This document shows positions 23,401-35,905 of a stretch of 64,000 bases of DNA, in pieces. The stretch is from Anarhynchus alexandrinus (lineage: Eukaryota; Chordata; Aves; Charadriiformes; Charadriidae). Position numbers and translations under genes: made by a program. Positions within the stretch are counted from its first letter, which is position 1, and every line of letters begins with the position of its first letter. The notes below the pieces were generated by a model. It was not told the origin of the DNA. It did no database searches and saw only the letters and a list, made by a program, of their open reading frames with translations. The stretch spans positions 2,029,715 through 2,093,714 of the forward strand of contig VUYV01000124.1 in assembly GCA_008711295.1 (NCBI GenBank). Reading direction: 5' to 3'.

Positions 23401-24858
23401 ACGAGTCACGGGGGGGCCCCATGGGTGTCACGATTCCCTTTCTGTTCAACACCCCTCATCCAAGGTGGCTGGCAAAAGGGCAGGGCTCTTCCTAGGGCGT
23501 TGCGCTGGTCCTCAGCCTGGACACAGCACAGAGTGAGGGAGCAGCTCGGGCTCTTCAAAGGGTGACACAGCTGCAGAAGGGCAGATAAGGGCTGGGAACA
23601 GGGGTTGAGGCTTAAACGTGCCTGTGTCCCTGATGTCTCTGGCTGATGGGAGAGACTTGCTGATTGTTTTCCTGTCAGGATCGACATGCCTCTTTGGCAG
23701 CCGAAAGATAAAAGGGCTTCTGTGGATAGGAAGGAAAACACCCAGAGTTCCCATCTGGGTTCTGTAGCCTGAACCGCACCGGAGCGGGGAACTGCAGGGA
23801 AGAGACGGTGCTATAACGGATGCGTGGGAGGAACTGGCCGGGCTCCAGCCTGTGTCCCCCTGGGGAAGGGTGGGGAGCTGTGGGTCGGCGGGGAGCGGGT
23901 GTCTGCTTGGTCCCTGCAACTTACTGCCCTCTCCTCATCCGGCACGTGGCTTCTGTGGAAGCTGCAGCTCGCTGGGGGTTGAGTTGTTCAGTGGGCATTC
24001 GGTGACTCGCCAGCACGCACCTACTGCCTCCAAAAGCTGCAAAACGTCGGCTTTCTCACACACTGCTGGGCTTTCGGTGTTCCCTGTTCTCACATCCAAA
24101 GCAGCCTTACACATAGGTCGAGAGTGAGCGGTCAGACAGAAGGATGCCTGCACGACCCAGTCTGGTGACCAGCCACCATGAAACCCTGTGTCCCGTTGCT
24201 AACTCAGGGAGTGATGAGCTCCCTGCGTGCTCCCTATATACCTCCCTGTCCTCCTCTTGCTTCCACGTGTACCCATTTAGTTTCCCGATTCCCACCCGAC
24301 CTTCTCGGATGCGTTTCCAGAGCCTCATCCGCTTGCACACAGTTTCGCAGCTTATGTGGCTGTGCCTTTTTCTGTATTTTCCAGCGGCTGAAGTACTAAT
24401 TGGTGTGGATCACATCTATTTCCAGCTGAGCCGACTTTCTGTATTTATAGGCGCCAATCACAGGCTGGTAACTAGGTACAAAATAATAACCAAGGTGAGC
24501 ATATGACCGTCATAGAACTGGGCTTTGTTCTTGCAGCTGCTTACATTTGGTTCTGTATTGGCTTTTCCTTCCTGATTTTTATTCTTCTGTTTCTCTCTAT
24601 CAAGGCTCAGCCTCTTGTCAGTTTTGTCCCAGTCCCAGGCACAGGCTACAGCTTGTGCTGATTTTGTCTGGCAGCGAGCATCAGGATTCAAATGCAAAAT
24701 TATGTGCAAATTATGTGCTTCCAGCCCCCCAAAATGCATTCCTGGCCCTTCTGGTTGCTGTGAGTTGTTCACTGGCTAAATTACCTCAGTGAGCTGTCAA
24801 TTGTGTTTTGCCCACCCTTACAGATCTTTGAGGTGGTTAAAGCCATAACATATCCTGT

Positions 24859-25312
24859 TGGAGCAGGTCCAGAGGAGGGCCACGAAGACGATAAGAGGGC
24901 TGGAGCACCTCTCCTATGAGGACAGGCTGAGAGAGTTGGGGTGGTTCAGCCCGGAGAAGAGAAGGCTCTGGGGAGACCTTATTGCAGCCTTCCAGTACCT
25001 AAAGGGGGCCTAGAGCTGGGGAAGGACTTTTTACAAGGGCCTGTAGTGACAGGATGAGGGGGAATGGCTTCAAACCGGAAGAAGGTAGATTTAGATTAGA
25101 TATTAGGAAGAAATTTTTCACTTTGAGGGTGGTAAGGCACTGGAAGAGGTTGCCCAGAGAAGTTATGGAAGCTCCATCCCTGGAGGTGTTCCAGGCCAGG
25201 TTGGGTAGGGCTTTGAGCAACCTTGTCGAGCGGGAGGTGTCCCTGCCCATGGCAGGGGGGGTTGGAACTCAATGGTCTTCAAGGTCCTTTCCAACCTAAA
25301 CCATTCTGTGAT
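24859..25312 (+). mobile_element. CR1 LINE, 5'-truncated 3' end with broken ORF2
   Basis: This is the CR1 3' region. It opens with GGAGCAGGTCCAGAGGAGGG and CACCTCTCCTATGAGGACAG. It then encodes the ORF2 C-terminal words RGNGFK, GRFRLDIRKKFF, LRVVRHW and APSLEVFQARL. It closes with the CR1 3' UTR words GTTGGAACTC, TCAAGGTCC and CCAACCTAAACCATTCTGTGAT. Compared with the copy at 60.4 kb it lacks 5 bases just after GGGGGCCT (near 25010), which shifts the ORF2 frame. It is therefore a dead fragment, 5' truncated, in the intergenic region. Confidence 0.95.
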
Positions 25313-28300
25313 CTCAAAACCAAAAACTTATTTTCTCTAGATTGAAGGAGAGAGCCAAATCAGTGCAGACCGCTGAAACGAGTTGCGTTCCTCCATGGAA
25401 GGGAACCGGACACACACATCTACGTGAGGACAGTGTCTCTGACTCAGCAAGGCCGGGCAGCACATCGCCGTTCCTGGCTTTGGGTGCAGGAGCTGGTGGA
25501 GGCAAAGCAGAACCACGTGCTGAAAGGACGAGAGATAAGTGGCATGTGCTGCGGGCAGGAAGGCTGGGAGACAGCAGTGAAGCCGTAAGGAGGTGAAGCC
25601 ATGGCAGTGCGCTGCCGTGACCTCCTTCCCAGCCGTGTGGCCTGAGGATCGGGAACAGCTGGCAACTCCACAAAGTAACTGTGGGGCAGACATGTCTACG
25701 TGCTTATTTCCTTTCCTTTAAATATGTGATGGGGAAAATGGTCATCACCTTGCTATCTTTCCTGTTAGAATTGCTTTCCTAACATCCACTACAGATGTCT
25801 CTGGCTGCAATTTAAATGAGTGCACATAATGACCAAAAGGGAGGAAAAACTCTGAAGAAGGAAAATTTGAGGCTGGAGGGTGGGAGAAGGAAGTAGGGAG
25901 AATCAGCATTTTGGGATGAAAGTGGTGTAATTAAAGGGCATAGGAAGTGCAGACCGACTTTTTCGTGTGGGCATTTAGCACCTGAAATCCAGGACCTTTG
26001 CAAACACTGTTTGATATTCCAAACAAGCCTCTTCCGTGGGTCATTCTACAGTTCAGAAACTGAGGCAAAAGGAGGTTAAAAAAATCCTTCCTAAGGTGCA
26101 AGCTCTAAGCAGGATGGAAAGTAGAGCCTGGGAGTCCAACCTCTTAATTCCCTTTTCTGGCCACAGCTCTCTTCTTTGATTTTCTACAAGTGTTTTTTGC
26201 TTGAGGTATACATTAGCTTGCTCTCTTGGACAATTATGTTCAGTTGTTAGCAAGGATAATGATATTAAAACAAAATGGCTGCATATCTCTAGAGGTTTAC
26301 AGGGAAGCACAGGATGCTCCGGTAAAAGCAGCACTACCAGGACAGTGATGGATGCTGTAGCTAGGTACTGAGCAATGTAGCACAAGAACCAGCCTTTTAA
26401 TGGCCCATTAAGAAGAAAAATGACATACAGAAGTTGAGGCTATTTTTGGTTTTTGATAATTGTTTCCTAAGAAAATGTTGCATTCTACCCAGAGGATCAG
26501 TCAAACGTTTTGCTGTGAGTTTCATGGGCTTTAGCTAATAAAAGGGAAGTTACTGACCGGTGTGTGAGTAGAGAATGATAAAGCACTTCTCTTGGTCAAA
26601 GCTTAAAATATCCAGGGAGTGTCAGCATCCCTCGGCAATGCTTTACGTTACACGTAGCATCTCTGAACCGCAGTGCTGAGCCCACGTAATCTGAGCAGTG
26701 GGTTCCCTTGTGCATGCCTCTGAAGACAATCTCTGTGCAGTGTTTACTGTCCCCCGCCCCGTGTTGGGGGTGGCAGCGTCTCTTTGCCCTTTGGAGAAGT
26801 GCGTTGGGCCTCCTGAGACCAACAGACCAGGGATTCAGCCGGGTGCTGGTAACCTGTGGCAGATGGTGGTTATCTGCCACGCAATCTGGTGGGCAGGGCG
26901 AGCAACCCATCCTTAACATCCGTGAGTCCTGAGGGGACCCAAATTATTTTGGGATCAGAGTACGTGGGGTCTTTGCTTCTTCTAGTTTTCACTGCATGTG
27001 CCCATACTTTTTAATCCTTGTTCTCACACACTTTGGTCATAGAAAAATAACTGAATCTTAATGCCAGGTGCTCTTCTTCCCATTTTGCCCTTTATTTTGC
27101 TCGCGTTTCAGGGGGACGATCCTCAGCATACAGGAGGTGCCTCTAGAAAAGTCAATATTGGTACCTCTGCATCAGCATGTCTGTGGAGATGGGGAGGCAG
27201 GGGCTGGGAGGTTGCCATAAGATGTGTAGGGAAAGGATATAGATGGGTCTGAAGCTTTGCTGGGGAAGAACCATCATTTTTCCTGTTAGTGCCCTCCAGG
27301 AGGCCACCTCATATGCCTTTCATCCTCTTCCTACTACAGTTTGGCCATTTGCCTGATGTTACTGATCTGGGAAGACTGGACACGTCTGGGCTTAAAGTGT
27401 CCTTTTTTGGGGCAGGTACTAGTCCTTCGGTGTATGTACCAGTACTTCTTACAGTAGCACCTTACACACTTCAGTGCTGATATCCTGGGCTCGATGCTCA
27501 GAATCTCTTCTGAATAAGCAATACTTCAGATAAATTAGGTGGAACGAATGAGATTGGATATACAGGGAGGTAGAGAGCTATCTAGCTGGGCATCTCAAAT
27601 GCCCATTGCAAATATAGGCTGGGCACATATTTTAATTAAGAGCATCTTCCTTCCTCAGCATTTCATGCAGCTGTAATCAGACCTGCATAAAGGACAAAGC
27701 TGGGTAACACCAGCATTTGAGGGGAGAGGAAAAGTGTGTAGATAGGACATCAAAGAGCTGCAGAAAAGATAAGAAATCAATAACATGAGGTTTAGTGAAA
27801 CAAATATAGCATGACTGAATGTTTTCACTCCATACAATATTTACTGCTTGCAGTAATTTGTCCCAGATACAGGCCATGATCTGGAGTTATTCGCAGGCAT
27901 TTGAGGATGCAGTTTCTATGAAAGATGCCATCCTAAATAAAGCTGTATTGATTCAAAGGAAAGAAATAAGCTTTACAGACATGAAAGGATCAGGGAAATG
28001 CTGCTGGTTGAGAAGCAGAACCCCAGAAAAGGATCTGATGCTGGAAATAGAGTTGCCTCTGGATTAATATTGAATACTAATATAAAAGCGAAAATGGCAA
28101 AATACCATTTGGTGGAGAAAGGGGCAGGGCTGTCCTCGTGACCTGGGGAAGAAAAGTCCTGCTCAGCTCTACAGCTCAACATCATTTAGGGCCCAGCATA
28201 GCAGCTGAAGGAGGTGAATGATTCGGGACAGATGGACTTAAGTGGCAAGCTGATATTGTAAGTTAATGTGTCCTCCACTGAAGGGCAAATGAGTGAGGGG

Positions 28301-31300
28301 ACAGGAGCCCCGGGGACAAAAGGTGCTTTTGCCTTTGCGCATAGTATATCCTGGAACCGCCCTTACCCTGGAAGCTGGTCTTTGATGCTTTCTGGCACAT
28401 TGGAGATGGGCTTCACTTTGTGAAGTACCAGATGTTCCTAACAGCTACTCTGTGCTGATTTCTAAGTCTTGATCACATTTAATACCTCTCTGATTGGCAT
28501 TGTGGGGTGAATATATCCTTGTTGTACCCAGTCTTTTTGCTGTTCCAGCTCCAGCTGGGACAAGGGGAGGAAAATAACTTCTGACCTCCCCTAACAGGTA
28601 GATGGTTGGCATGCTTGATTGATAACATCCTCTCCTATGGAAAAGAAAGACAGATGCAAGTCCAACCCTGCCACAACTTTAAATTAAAGTGGGGGAGAGA
28701 ATTATCTCACCTAGAATGGCAAGGGGAGGAAGAGATCCCCTGTTTTCCTGGGCACATCCTTCTCTCCCCATGCCCTTGCCCTCTCTCACCTATGTGTGTG
28801 CCGTCAACAAAGACAGATGATATTCTGGGCATCACTCCAATAAACAACCTCAGGCTCATACCAAAGAACAACAAAATGTAAAAGGTTTGGCGCTCCAGCC
28901 ATATTGCCTTGGGGTAGACCTGAGGGCAGAGTGGGAATAGCTGAGCTGGTGAAAAATGGCTGAGGAGAGCTGTGCATCTTTGGGATGGAGAGCAGGGGCC
29001 ATGTGAGAGACGGGGGACCTGTTGGTGTCATTGGGTCCTCCAGGTCAAAAGGAAAATTGATGAACTTAATCTACAAGACGGGAAGTCTGATGTAGAAGTA
29101 AAATCAGTTTGAGTCAGGGAGGAAATAGCCAAGGGAAGTCTGGCATAGCTGTGCACTATGCTTCAGAGGCCAGGGCTCAACAGCCTCCCGTTGCAGATGG
29201 GATAAGGCTGAGGGAAATACAAAATACCTCTAAAGCGTGTATGTGCCTGTGCATTCACGTCCTTTCCCGCACGTGCACCCAAGCGTGTGTGTGTTGGGTA
29301 GGCATCCACAGCCAGCACAGAACAGCGTGTTTCCAAGAGGGATTTATAGCTGGTGCCCAGCAGCCACTAGGGAACAACCCAGAACAACTGTAGTACGCTT
29401 CTCAGCATCACGAAATCGTGAATTAAAACCAAACCAAAATTCCCTCCTCACTCCTAATGATATTAGCACTCCTAGTAACACTTACTTATCATAGAATACA
29501 ATTCTAAAAAAGGCAGTTTACTTTTGCTGAGTTTTCTACATTTCTAGGGAATATCTGTTTTCAGGCTGTAAGACTTGATTTAGATTAAATGTGATGACAA
29601 ATGAAAAAATAGAAGTAAAGCATTTTGCTGTTTTCTGGATCATGCTGCAGTAGTTAGCTTTCATACAATGGTGGGTCCTCCTACAGCTAAAAAGGTGCAG
29701 TGCAGAGATGGTGCAAGCGAAGATGAATTTACCACATCTCCCCCACTCCTGTTAAGTCAGTAGGGTTCAGACTAAACTCTGGAAGTCAAAAATGCCATCT
29801 ATTTTTGTACTTGATTGTGGATATAATACAGAGCATGAAATCTGGGGGGGAGGTTAGATAGAAAGCCTAAGTAAGAAATACTCTGGCAGTGGAAGCAGAG
29901 CTTGAAGACTTTTGCCATAGGAAGGGCTCTGGCACTGCAGGCAAAACCTGCAAGGGGACCAAAGCATTTCCGTACGAAGGAGGGGTGCTCTGAGAGGGAA
30001 GTTGTCAGGCTTTCTGCCCTCGAGGCTGTGGGCTGCAGCATTGCAGTGAGCACAGCCAAGCTATGATCAAACATATTCCTTTTATTGCAACAGATGACAA
30101 GACGGTTTTTCAGCAGACATTCAATTATTGTATGAAATAGATGGTTGAGCATAAGGCGAAAGTTCTCTTTTTAGATAAAGCTGCTCTTCACTCAGGACTC
30201 CTGTAATTAGAAAATGTATTTGTAGCTGCTGGATACTCCTGCCTCTGCAAGCTTTTTGGATCTACATCAGAATTTCAAAGGTACAGGCTTCTTAAAATAT
30301 CTCTGAGATCACTGGACTCGAGTGTCAGACTAAAGTATGTAACATACTGCAGTGTAGGTAAATAATAAATAGCACCTTTCCAACGCTGTCACCTTCTTAA
30401 TAGGAACAGTAAAAAAAATGGTGTTCCTTTTCTGCTAAATTTGTCATCTGTCAGTGACTGCCGGGTGAAATCCAGTAGTTATACAAGGAGTGAGAATTTA
30501 CACTCCCACCATCCCTTCCTCCTCGCCCTCTGCCTCCCTGGCAGTCACCGCCAGCTTGCCTGTTGGCCCTGGGAGCGTGCCACCAGCCTGGGGGGACACC
30601 TCTCAAAGGCCAGAGCTCGCCGAGGCAGAACAGTACACCCACTGCTGCTCTCCGTCACTTTGGCACAGGCTGTGGGCTTGACAGCCGCTTTCAGCCTTCT
30701 CTTAAAATTTGGCAGTGGCTCTTCCTGCCGCGCTGAAGTTGTCTTTGATTCAAACAGCGATGGTCCTGTGCTTTGAAGGTCACATTGGGGTTGCCTACCT
30801 GCACTGTTCTAAGTGCTAACCCACCTCTGCCCTGGAAGAAGGTTCCTTACTGTTAGAAAATGAAAGGATTAACCCCTTCTTGGTTGTTTGGTTTTGTGCA
30901 CCTTCCTTTCCTCACATATGCGTTTGGGAGACGGGGGCTATCCAAAACCTCCAGATCCCAAATAATGTTCCATTATCTTCTCTGAAAACCTGCCAAGGGG
31001 ATGGCAAACCCACGACTAAGTGCAAATGGGGATCAGGATGAAGAAGTACTTCTGGCAGTGCTGATCAAGGAAGATCAACATTGATCCAAGAAAGCAAGCC
31101 ATCTGCAAGCTTCCTATGTTAAGCAGTGAGGTGTTTAAAATAAAAGTCTCCAAAAAGCAGTACATGAAAGAAAACTAATGAGAAATCTTTCCAGTGATGG
31201 AAAGATACAGAGGTTCTTGAATTCCCTCTGTTTGTGGGATTCAGAGGTAGAAACTGGTGTAGAGTTTGCATGGAATGGTATTAGCTGTTTAAGGTATCTC

Positions 31301-34300
31301 CTGCAAGCCAAATCAGTAGTTATCCTGCAAGTATATGTGTGTGCACGCCTATCCTGGAATATCCTGGGAATTTCTGAGAAGTTAAAAAAAATCTCACTGC
31401 AAAGTCACTGTTTATGTTCAACCTGAAATATTTTGCTCACTGCTGGTAGAGCCAACTCATTGTTGAGTGGACGGTTCTCCAGCCTCTACAGCATGTCAGC
31501 ATGGCTTCAGTAGTGCCACAACACAGGTACAAAACCATCCATCTCATCTGCAGCCACCCTGCAAGACAGATTGGGGAGTTATGGCTTCAAGTGTCAAGGA
31601 AATGAAACTATCGCAGTGTTTCCTGAGGGGGCATTACAGGCAGCGGTGTGATAAGTCAATTTTCTGTTCTCTCAAAGGTGACTGTAAAAATGGCATCAGA
31701 GGGTTTCTGGTTTATTCTTTCCCAGTGTCACTTCCCAGTAAGATGTGTTCAGCCTGCAAGTAAACACTGCTTTGTATCTCACTAGCAGGAAGGCACCTCA
31801 GAAGGTGAAAACTTATTCAATCTGTTTCTGACTGTTACCAGCAATACAATTTCTGCCGTTAATGCTTAAGTGACCAGATTACGGAGCTAAATCAGGGTGC
31901 TGAAAAGCTAAAAGCTGGTTTGCTGCATTGCTGAGTCTACCTCTGTTTATTGGTGCCATATTAATTCCTCCAGGCAGAATCTCATGGAGAGTTGTTTGGA
32001 TTCTTTCCCATTTAAATACATATACGGTAAGGGCAAATGAATGGATTTTCATCCTGCAGAGCAAACCCATGCCTGCTGAAGAGCCTTTTCTTTCTCTGAT
32101 GTCTAATCCTTTCCTTTGGCAAAGTAAATAATGAGACACTTCTACAGATCTGATTAAGCTCCGAGTCCCTTTTTAAATGACGGAAGATCAATACTATTAC
32201 TAAATCCATTAAACAGTTCTTCACACTTCAGTTGTGCTCTCTCTAGGCTATACAAGAAAGAACAGAAGGGTATTTTGGCTATTATAAAGAAAAGGCATGA
32301 TAAAGCCTCTTCTCATGTTCCACTTTCTCTCCCTGGCTCCAAGCCAACCATATCTTCCAGGCTCCCCATCCCTTGAATCTGGCTCAGAGGCCAGAATTAG
32401 CCAGAGACCTGGGATGCAGGAGGGACTTTTGTCTTTCAGCCTCTTAAGCCAGGCTCAAATCCATCAGTAGTATCTGGAAGTTCTGGTTTTTGTTTAACTC
32501 TGATGACAAGCCAGCTGAAGTAGGTCTCAGTTTCTCGTTTAGTTTTTTGGTTTAGTGCCTGGTTTTTGCTGGTGCACTGAAAACTTTCACGGTCCTGGGA
32601 TGAGAATCAGGGCACCGCAGCTCCGTGCGCATAAAAGACAAGAGAGTTTTGCAGCAGCTTTTGAGGTCTCATACCCATTTTCAAGCCAGTGATTGACCAT
32701 GTGTGAAGAAAGGATATAACCTTAAGGACAGGAATGGCTTTTCTTCCCGAGCCAGAGCAGAGGGAGGTTTTCTGTGTGATTTCATGAAGAACAGAGACTT
32801 GGCTCTAAAGCTCCCAAGGTGCAGGCTGAGCTCTGCGCATGCTGGTGTCTTTTTCCAAACAGCTCTCCGAGGTAGGGAATCTCCTTGGCATTTTAAAAAA
32901 AACTGCCACAGAAAGCTTTGGTGTCCACAACATGGCACTTTTGTTGGGAATGAGCAGCTCTCCCCATTCCTCCTGTCAAGAAAAATGGTATTGCTGGGAC
33001 AGGGCAGTACCTCCCGCTCAGCACTAGTTACTGCTTCTACACTCTTACCAGAAAGGTCAAGTACCAAAAAAAGCTGGAGACATTGAATGCCCTTTCTCCA
33101 CCAGAGGTGGTCCCTCCAAATCAGATAGTCCTTTCATATCTCAAAGGTTAAAGGCAAAGTGTTAGATAATTCGGAAAATGAAGCATGCGACCCGACACAC
33201 ATCCGTGCTTGTTGGTGGCCTGACGTCACCGCCAGCCAACCTGAGAGCTCCATCTGTATCCTGCTCCCTGTAACCGCTCTGTAATTATGTCTCATTGTAC
33301 AGCATTTTTGTTCAACAACGCGCTGGCTGTTTTTCACATCAAATGAATTATTCAGCAGCAGACTGTGTTCTTGTTTCTAACAAGAGCAGCAACAATACTT
33401 CATGCTCATAGAATCCCTTCAGAAGCGTGCTGGAAACATTATTTGCCGAATTCTTCCCTACCCAGCGATAGAAGATGGGGCAAGTTCATTGCAGTGAGAA
33501 ATGAGGCTCAGCACAGCTCTCTGACATATGTCCAAGTAAAACGGAGAGAGCTGCAGAACCAGGAGACAAGTTCAGCTTCTACCGCTCTACGCAAATTTTC
33601 TTCCCCTCTGAGCTACTTTTCAGCAACACAGCCACGTGCCAGATCCTCAGCTACTTTAATCAGCATTATTTCCTTCAGTGCCTTGGGGAGATGCCAACAT
33701 TTGTCTGGATCCAGCCCACATTTTCAGGCTAAATTCCCATGGATTTCCCATGGATACTTAACATCTTTTTAGATGTCTTTAGCTCACTGCTGCCATCAAG
33801 AGTGGTGAGTGTTTGGTTTATTTCCTCTCTGGGCAGAAGCTGAACCCCACCAAGCTGGGTTATGAGGACAGGCTGAGTTTGTATGTGCAACACGCTGTTC
33901 AATGAAGGTGGACACTGCATGTCTGCACTTCACCTGCACTTCAAAGGTACACTTGGAACCCATGCTTGCCTAAAGATCTCACATAGCAGCATACATAACA
34001 GGCATTATGCCATCACTGATAGTCTTGGAGACTGAGGGACCTGCCTACTCTGCAAGCAATGATCTGGTCTCAGCAATTAACACCTTTTAGCATGACCAAT
34101 GTTAACCCGCAATGAGTAGGGAGTTCCAGCAGCGTCCTACAGCCTGGTTCAACGTAACCAAGCAGCTATGGATTTGACTCTGCTCTTGCCACAGGTCTCC
34201 CATAGAGTATCAGATCTAATTCAAAGCTGGCTTTGCCCTGGAATTAGATGTTCAGTGATTTTAGATTACTAACATCACTTCAATGCCTTCAGAAACTTCA

Positions 34301-35407
34301 TACTACCTGTGACTTGTGTGTCATTCTTCAGTGTTCATTAAAGGAGGAACCACTGGAATGTGTGCATTCAAACCTACGACCTACTAAACCAAGTCTTCTG
34401 TTGCACATGCTTTCTCCTGTTGGGAAAGAGCAAACAGCAAGCAAATGTTTTTCTGGATGACACTGAGCTGCTCACTACCTGTGAGTACAGGATAAAACCC
34501 TATGAAGACAAGAGTATCCAAAGCATCATCTTCACTGGAATCTGGACATAGATTAACAATTTTTATTTTTTTTTTCACTTCTGTTGAGCATCTTCTGGTT
34601 TTCTGTTCATGATCAGGTGCACGAGCTGCTAAAAAACAACGATACCCAGGAGAGCTGGGGATTCAAATCTATGGGTTGCATTGCCTATGACTTCTGCTTA
34701 GAAGGTCTTGAAAGAAACATCTTCTCTTCTGACTGGGGGATTCTGGGGAAAAAATTGCAGGGTGTGGTGAACAACACACTAGCTATTAATATTTGTGCCA
34801 TCGTTCTTGAATGCTTCCATCTTGCTCAGGCATTATTAATCCTGCTTGTTTTGGATGACCTGAATGTGCCTGACTCTGCAAGGTAATCTAAAAGAGCAGA
34901 AGGAGTTGCTTTGCTTGGTGAAAGAAAAGTGTGAGCGATGCTCCCAACAGACTGTGACTCTCAACTGTCAAGTAGTGGTTTTCTCAACTGCAGATCTTGT
35001 GCAGCTGTAGAACTTGTTAGAAATACCACAAAAGTGGAACAGGTATATTGATTTCCCCCCACCCAAAACCTGATACTTTATGCCGAGTATTACTTTTGCT
35101 TTGTCTTAAAATCTGACCACATGTATCCTTTTAAAAGCAGAGAGATGCAGATCTGTTCTTTCTGTGGAAAAAGAATTGTGGTTTCCGATTTCCTGGAGTC
35201 TAATCGTTTCTCAATCAAATAGGATGCAACTCAGTAAGGAGTGTTGGCTGCACAGATACAAAAGGAGCTGATGGCAGCACGGCAGAAGAAAAACTGGGAT
35301 GAGTCAAAGCAGTCTGGGGCGAGACTTGAACACAAGTCAACAGTGTCTTGCTAGTGCAAAGAATATGTCAGTAGGCCTATCATATATATCACTTCTGAAA
35401 CAATGAT
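25313..35407. other. Intergenic region, no gene recognised
   Basis: Apart from a probable MIR-like SINE at about 26.04-26.17 kb, I recognise nothing. GC- and CA-rich patches occur near 29.2 and 30.5 kb. Open frames are short, often start at non-ATG codons, and have no recognisable domain. Confidence 0.6.
26038..26165 (-). repeat. Probable MIR-like SINE fragment, reverse orientation
   Basis: The plus strand reads TCATTCTACAGTTCAGAAACTGAGGCAAAAG and then CCTAAGGTGCAAGCTC and TAGAGCCTGGGAGTCCAA. This is the order of a reversed MIR (tally of 'tacag..gaaactgaggc', 'aaggtcacaagc', 'gagcctggga'). The copy is diverged. Confidence 0.55.
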
Positions 35408-35905
35408 TCTGCTCTACCTTGTGCTGGAAGGTCACACCTGGAGAACTGTCCTGCTTTCAGCACTGCACTCCAATAAAGATGTAAAACCACCTGGAAGAAA
35501 TCCAGAGGAGAGTGAGGAGAACAAGCAAGGAGCCAGAAAACTTGCTGAGTTGCAGAAATGTTGGTGGAAGCTGAAAGATTAGAGTCCTAGAGAAGAGCCT
35601 TTCACAAAGATCAGGAATTGCTGCAAAGCAAGAGAATAATTTTTTTGGTCATATCTACTGTAGCTGAAACAAGGAGTAATTGATTTAAATCACTGCAAAG
35701 GAGACTTAGTTTAAGCTTTAGTAAAAAGTCTCGTAACTTTCCATCCATGAAGGCAGTGGTATTCTGTCATAGGAGACTTTTAAGAGCAGGTTAGATAAAC
35801 ATCTCTCAGGAGCAGTTTAACTCAATCATCTGACCTAATTGTCTTAAGGCAATGGGGTGATGTAGATGCTCTCTTGAAGATCTTTTCCAGTCCTATTTTC
35901 AGAAT
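35408..35905 (+). mobile_element. Ancient CR1 LINE fragment, badly decayed
   Basis: CR1 3' words remain in order: ACACCTGGAGAACTGTCCTG, AGAAATCCAGAGGAGAGTGAGGA, a later ACAAGGAGTAATTGA, TTTTAAGAGCAGGTTAGATAAACA, GATCTTTTCCAGTCCTATTTTC. Internal indels are many and no frame survives. The wording is closer to the old CR1 families shared with turtles and crocodilians than to the two younger copies in this window. Confidence 0.75.

Larger units (their letters stand above)
14701..24858. other. Intergenic region, no gene recognised
   Basis: This sequence lies between the MAP3K9 tail and the first CR1. It holds a 20-bp tandem duplication (15251-15290), a run of 10 C (15686-15695), a G-rich stretch (17433-17450) and a diffusely GC-rich part from about 20900 to 21600. 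Open frames such as 17352-17840 show no domain, signal or family resemblance. I see no exon that I can support. Confidence 0.6.

Noticed and set aside
33841..33900. CR1-like words (TATGAGGACAGGCTGAGT)
   Set aside because: Only one short match was seen, without the flanking CR1 order. It is too little to call an element.
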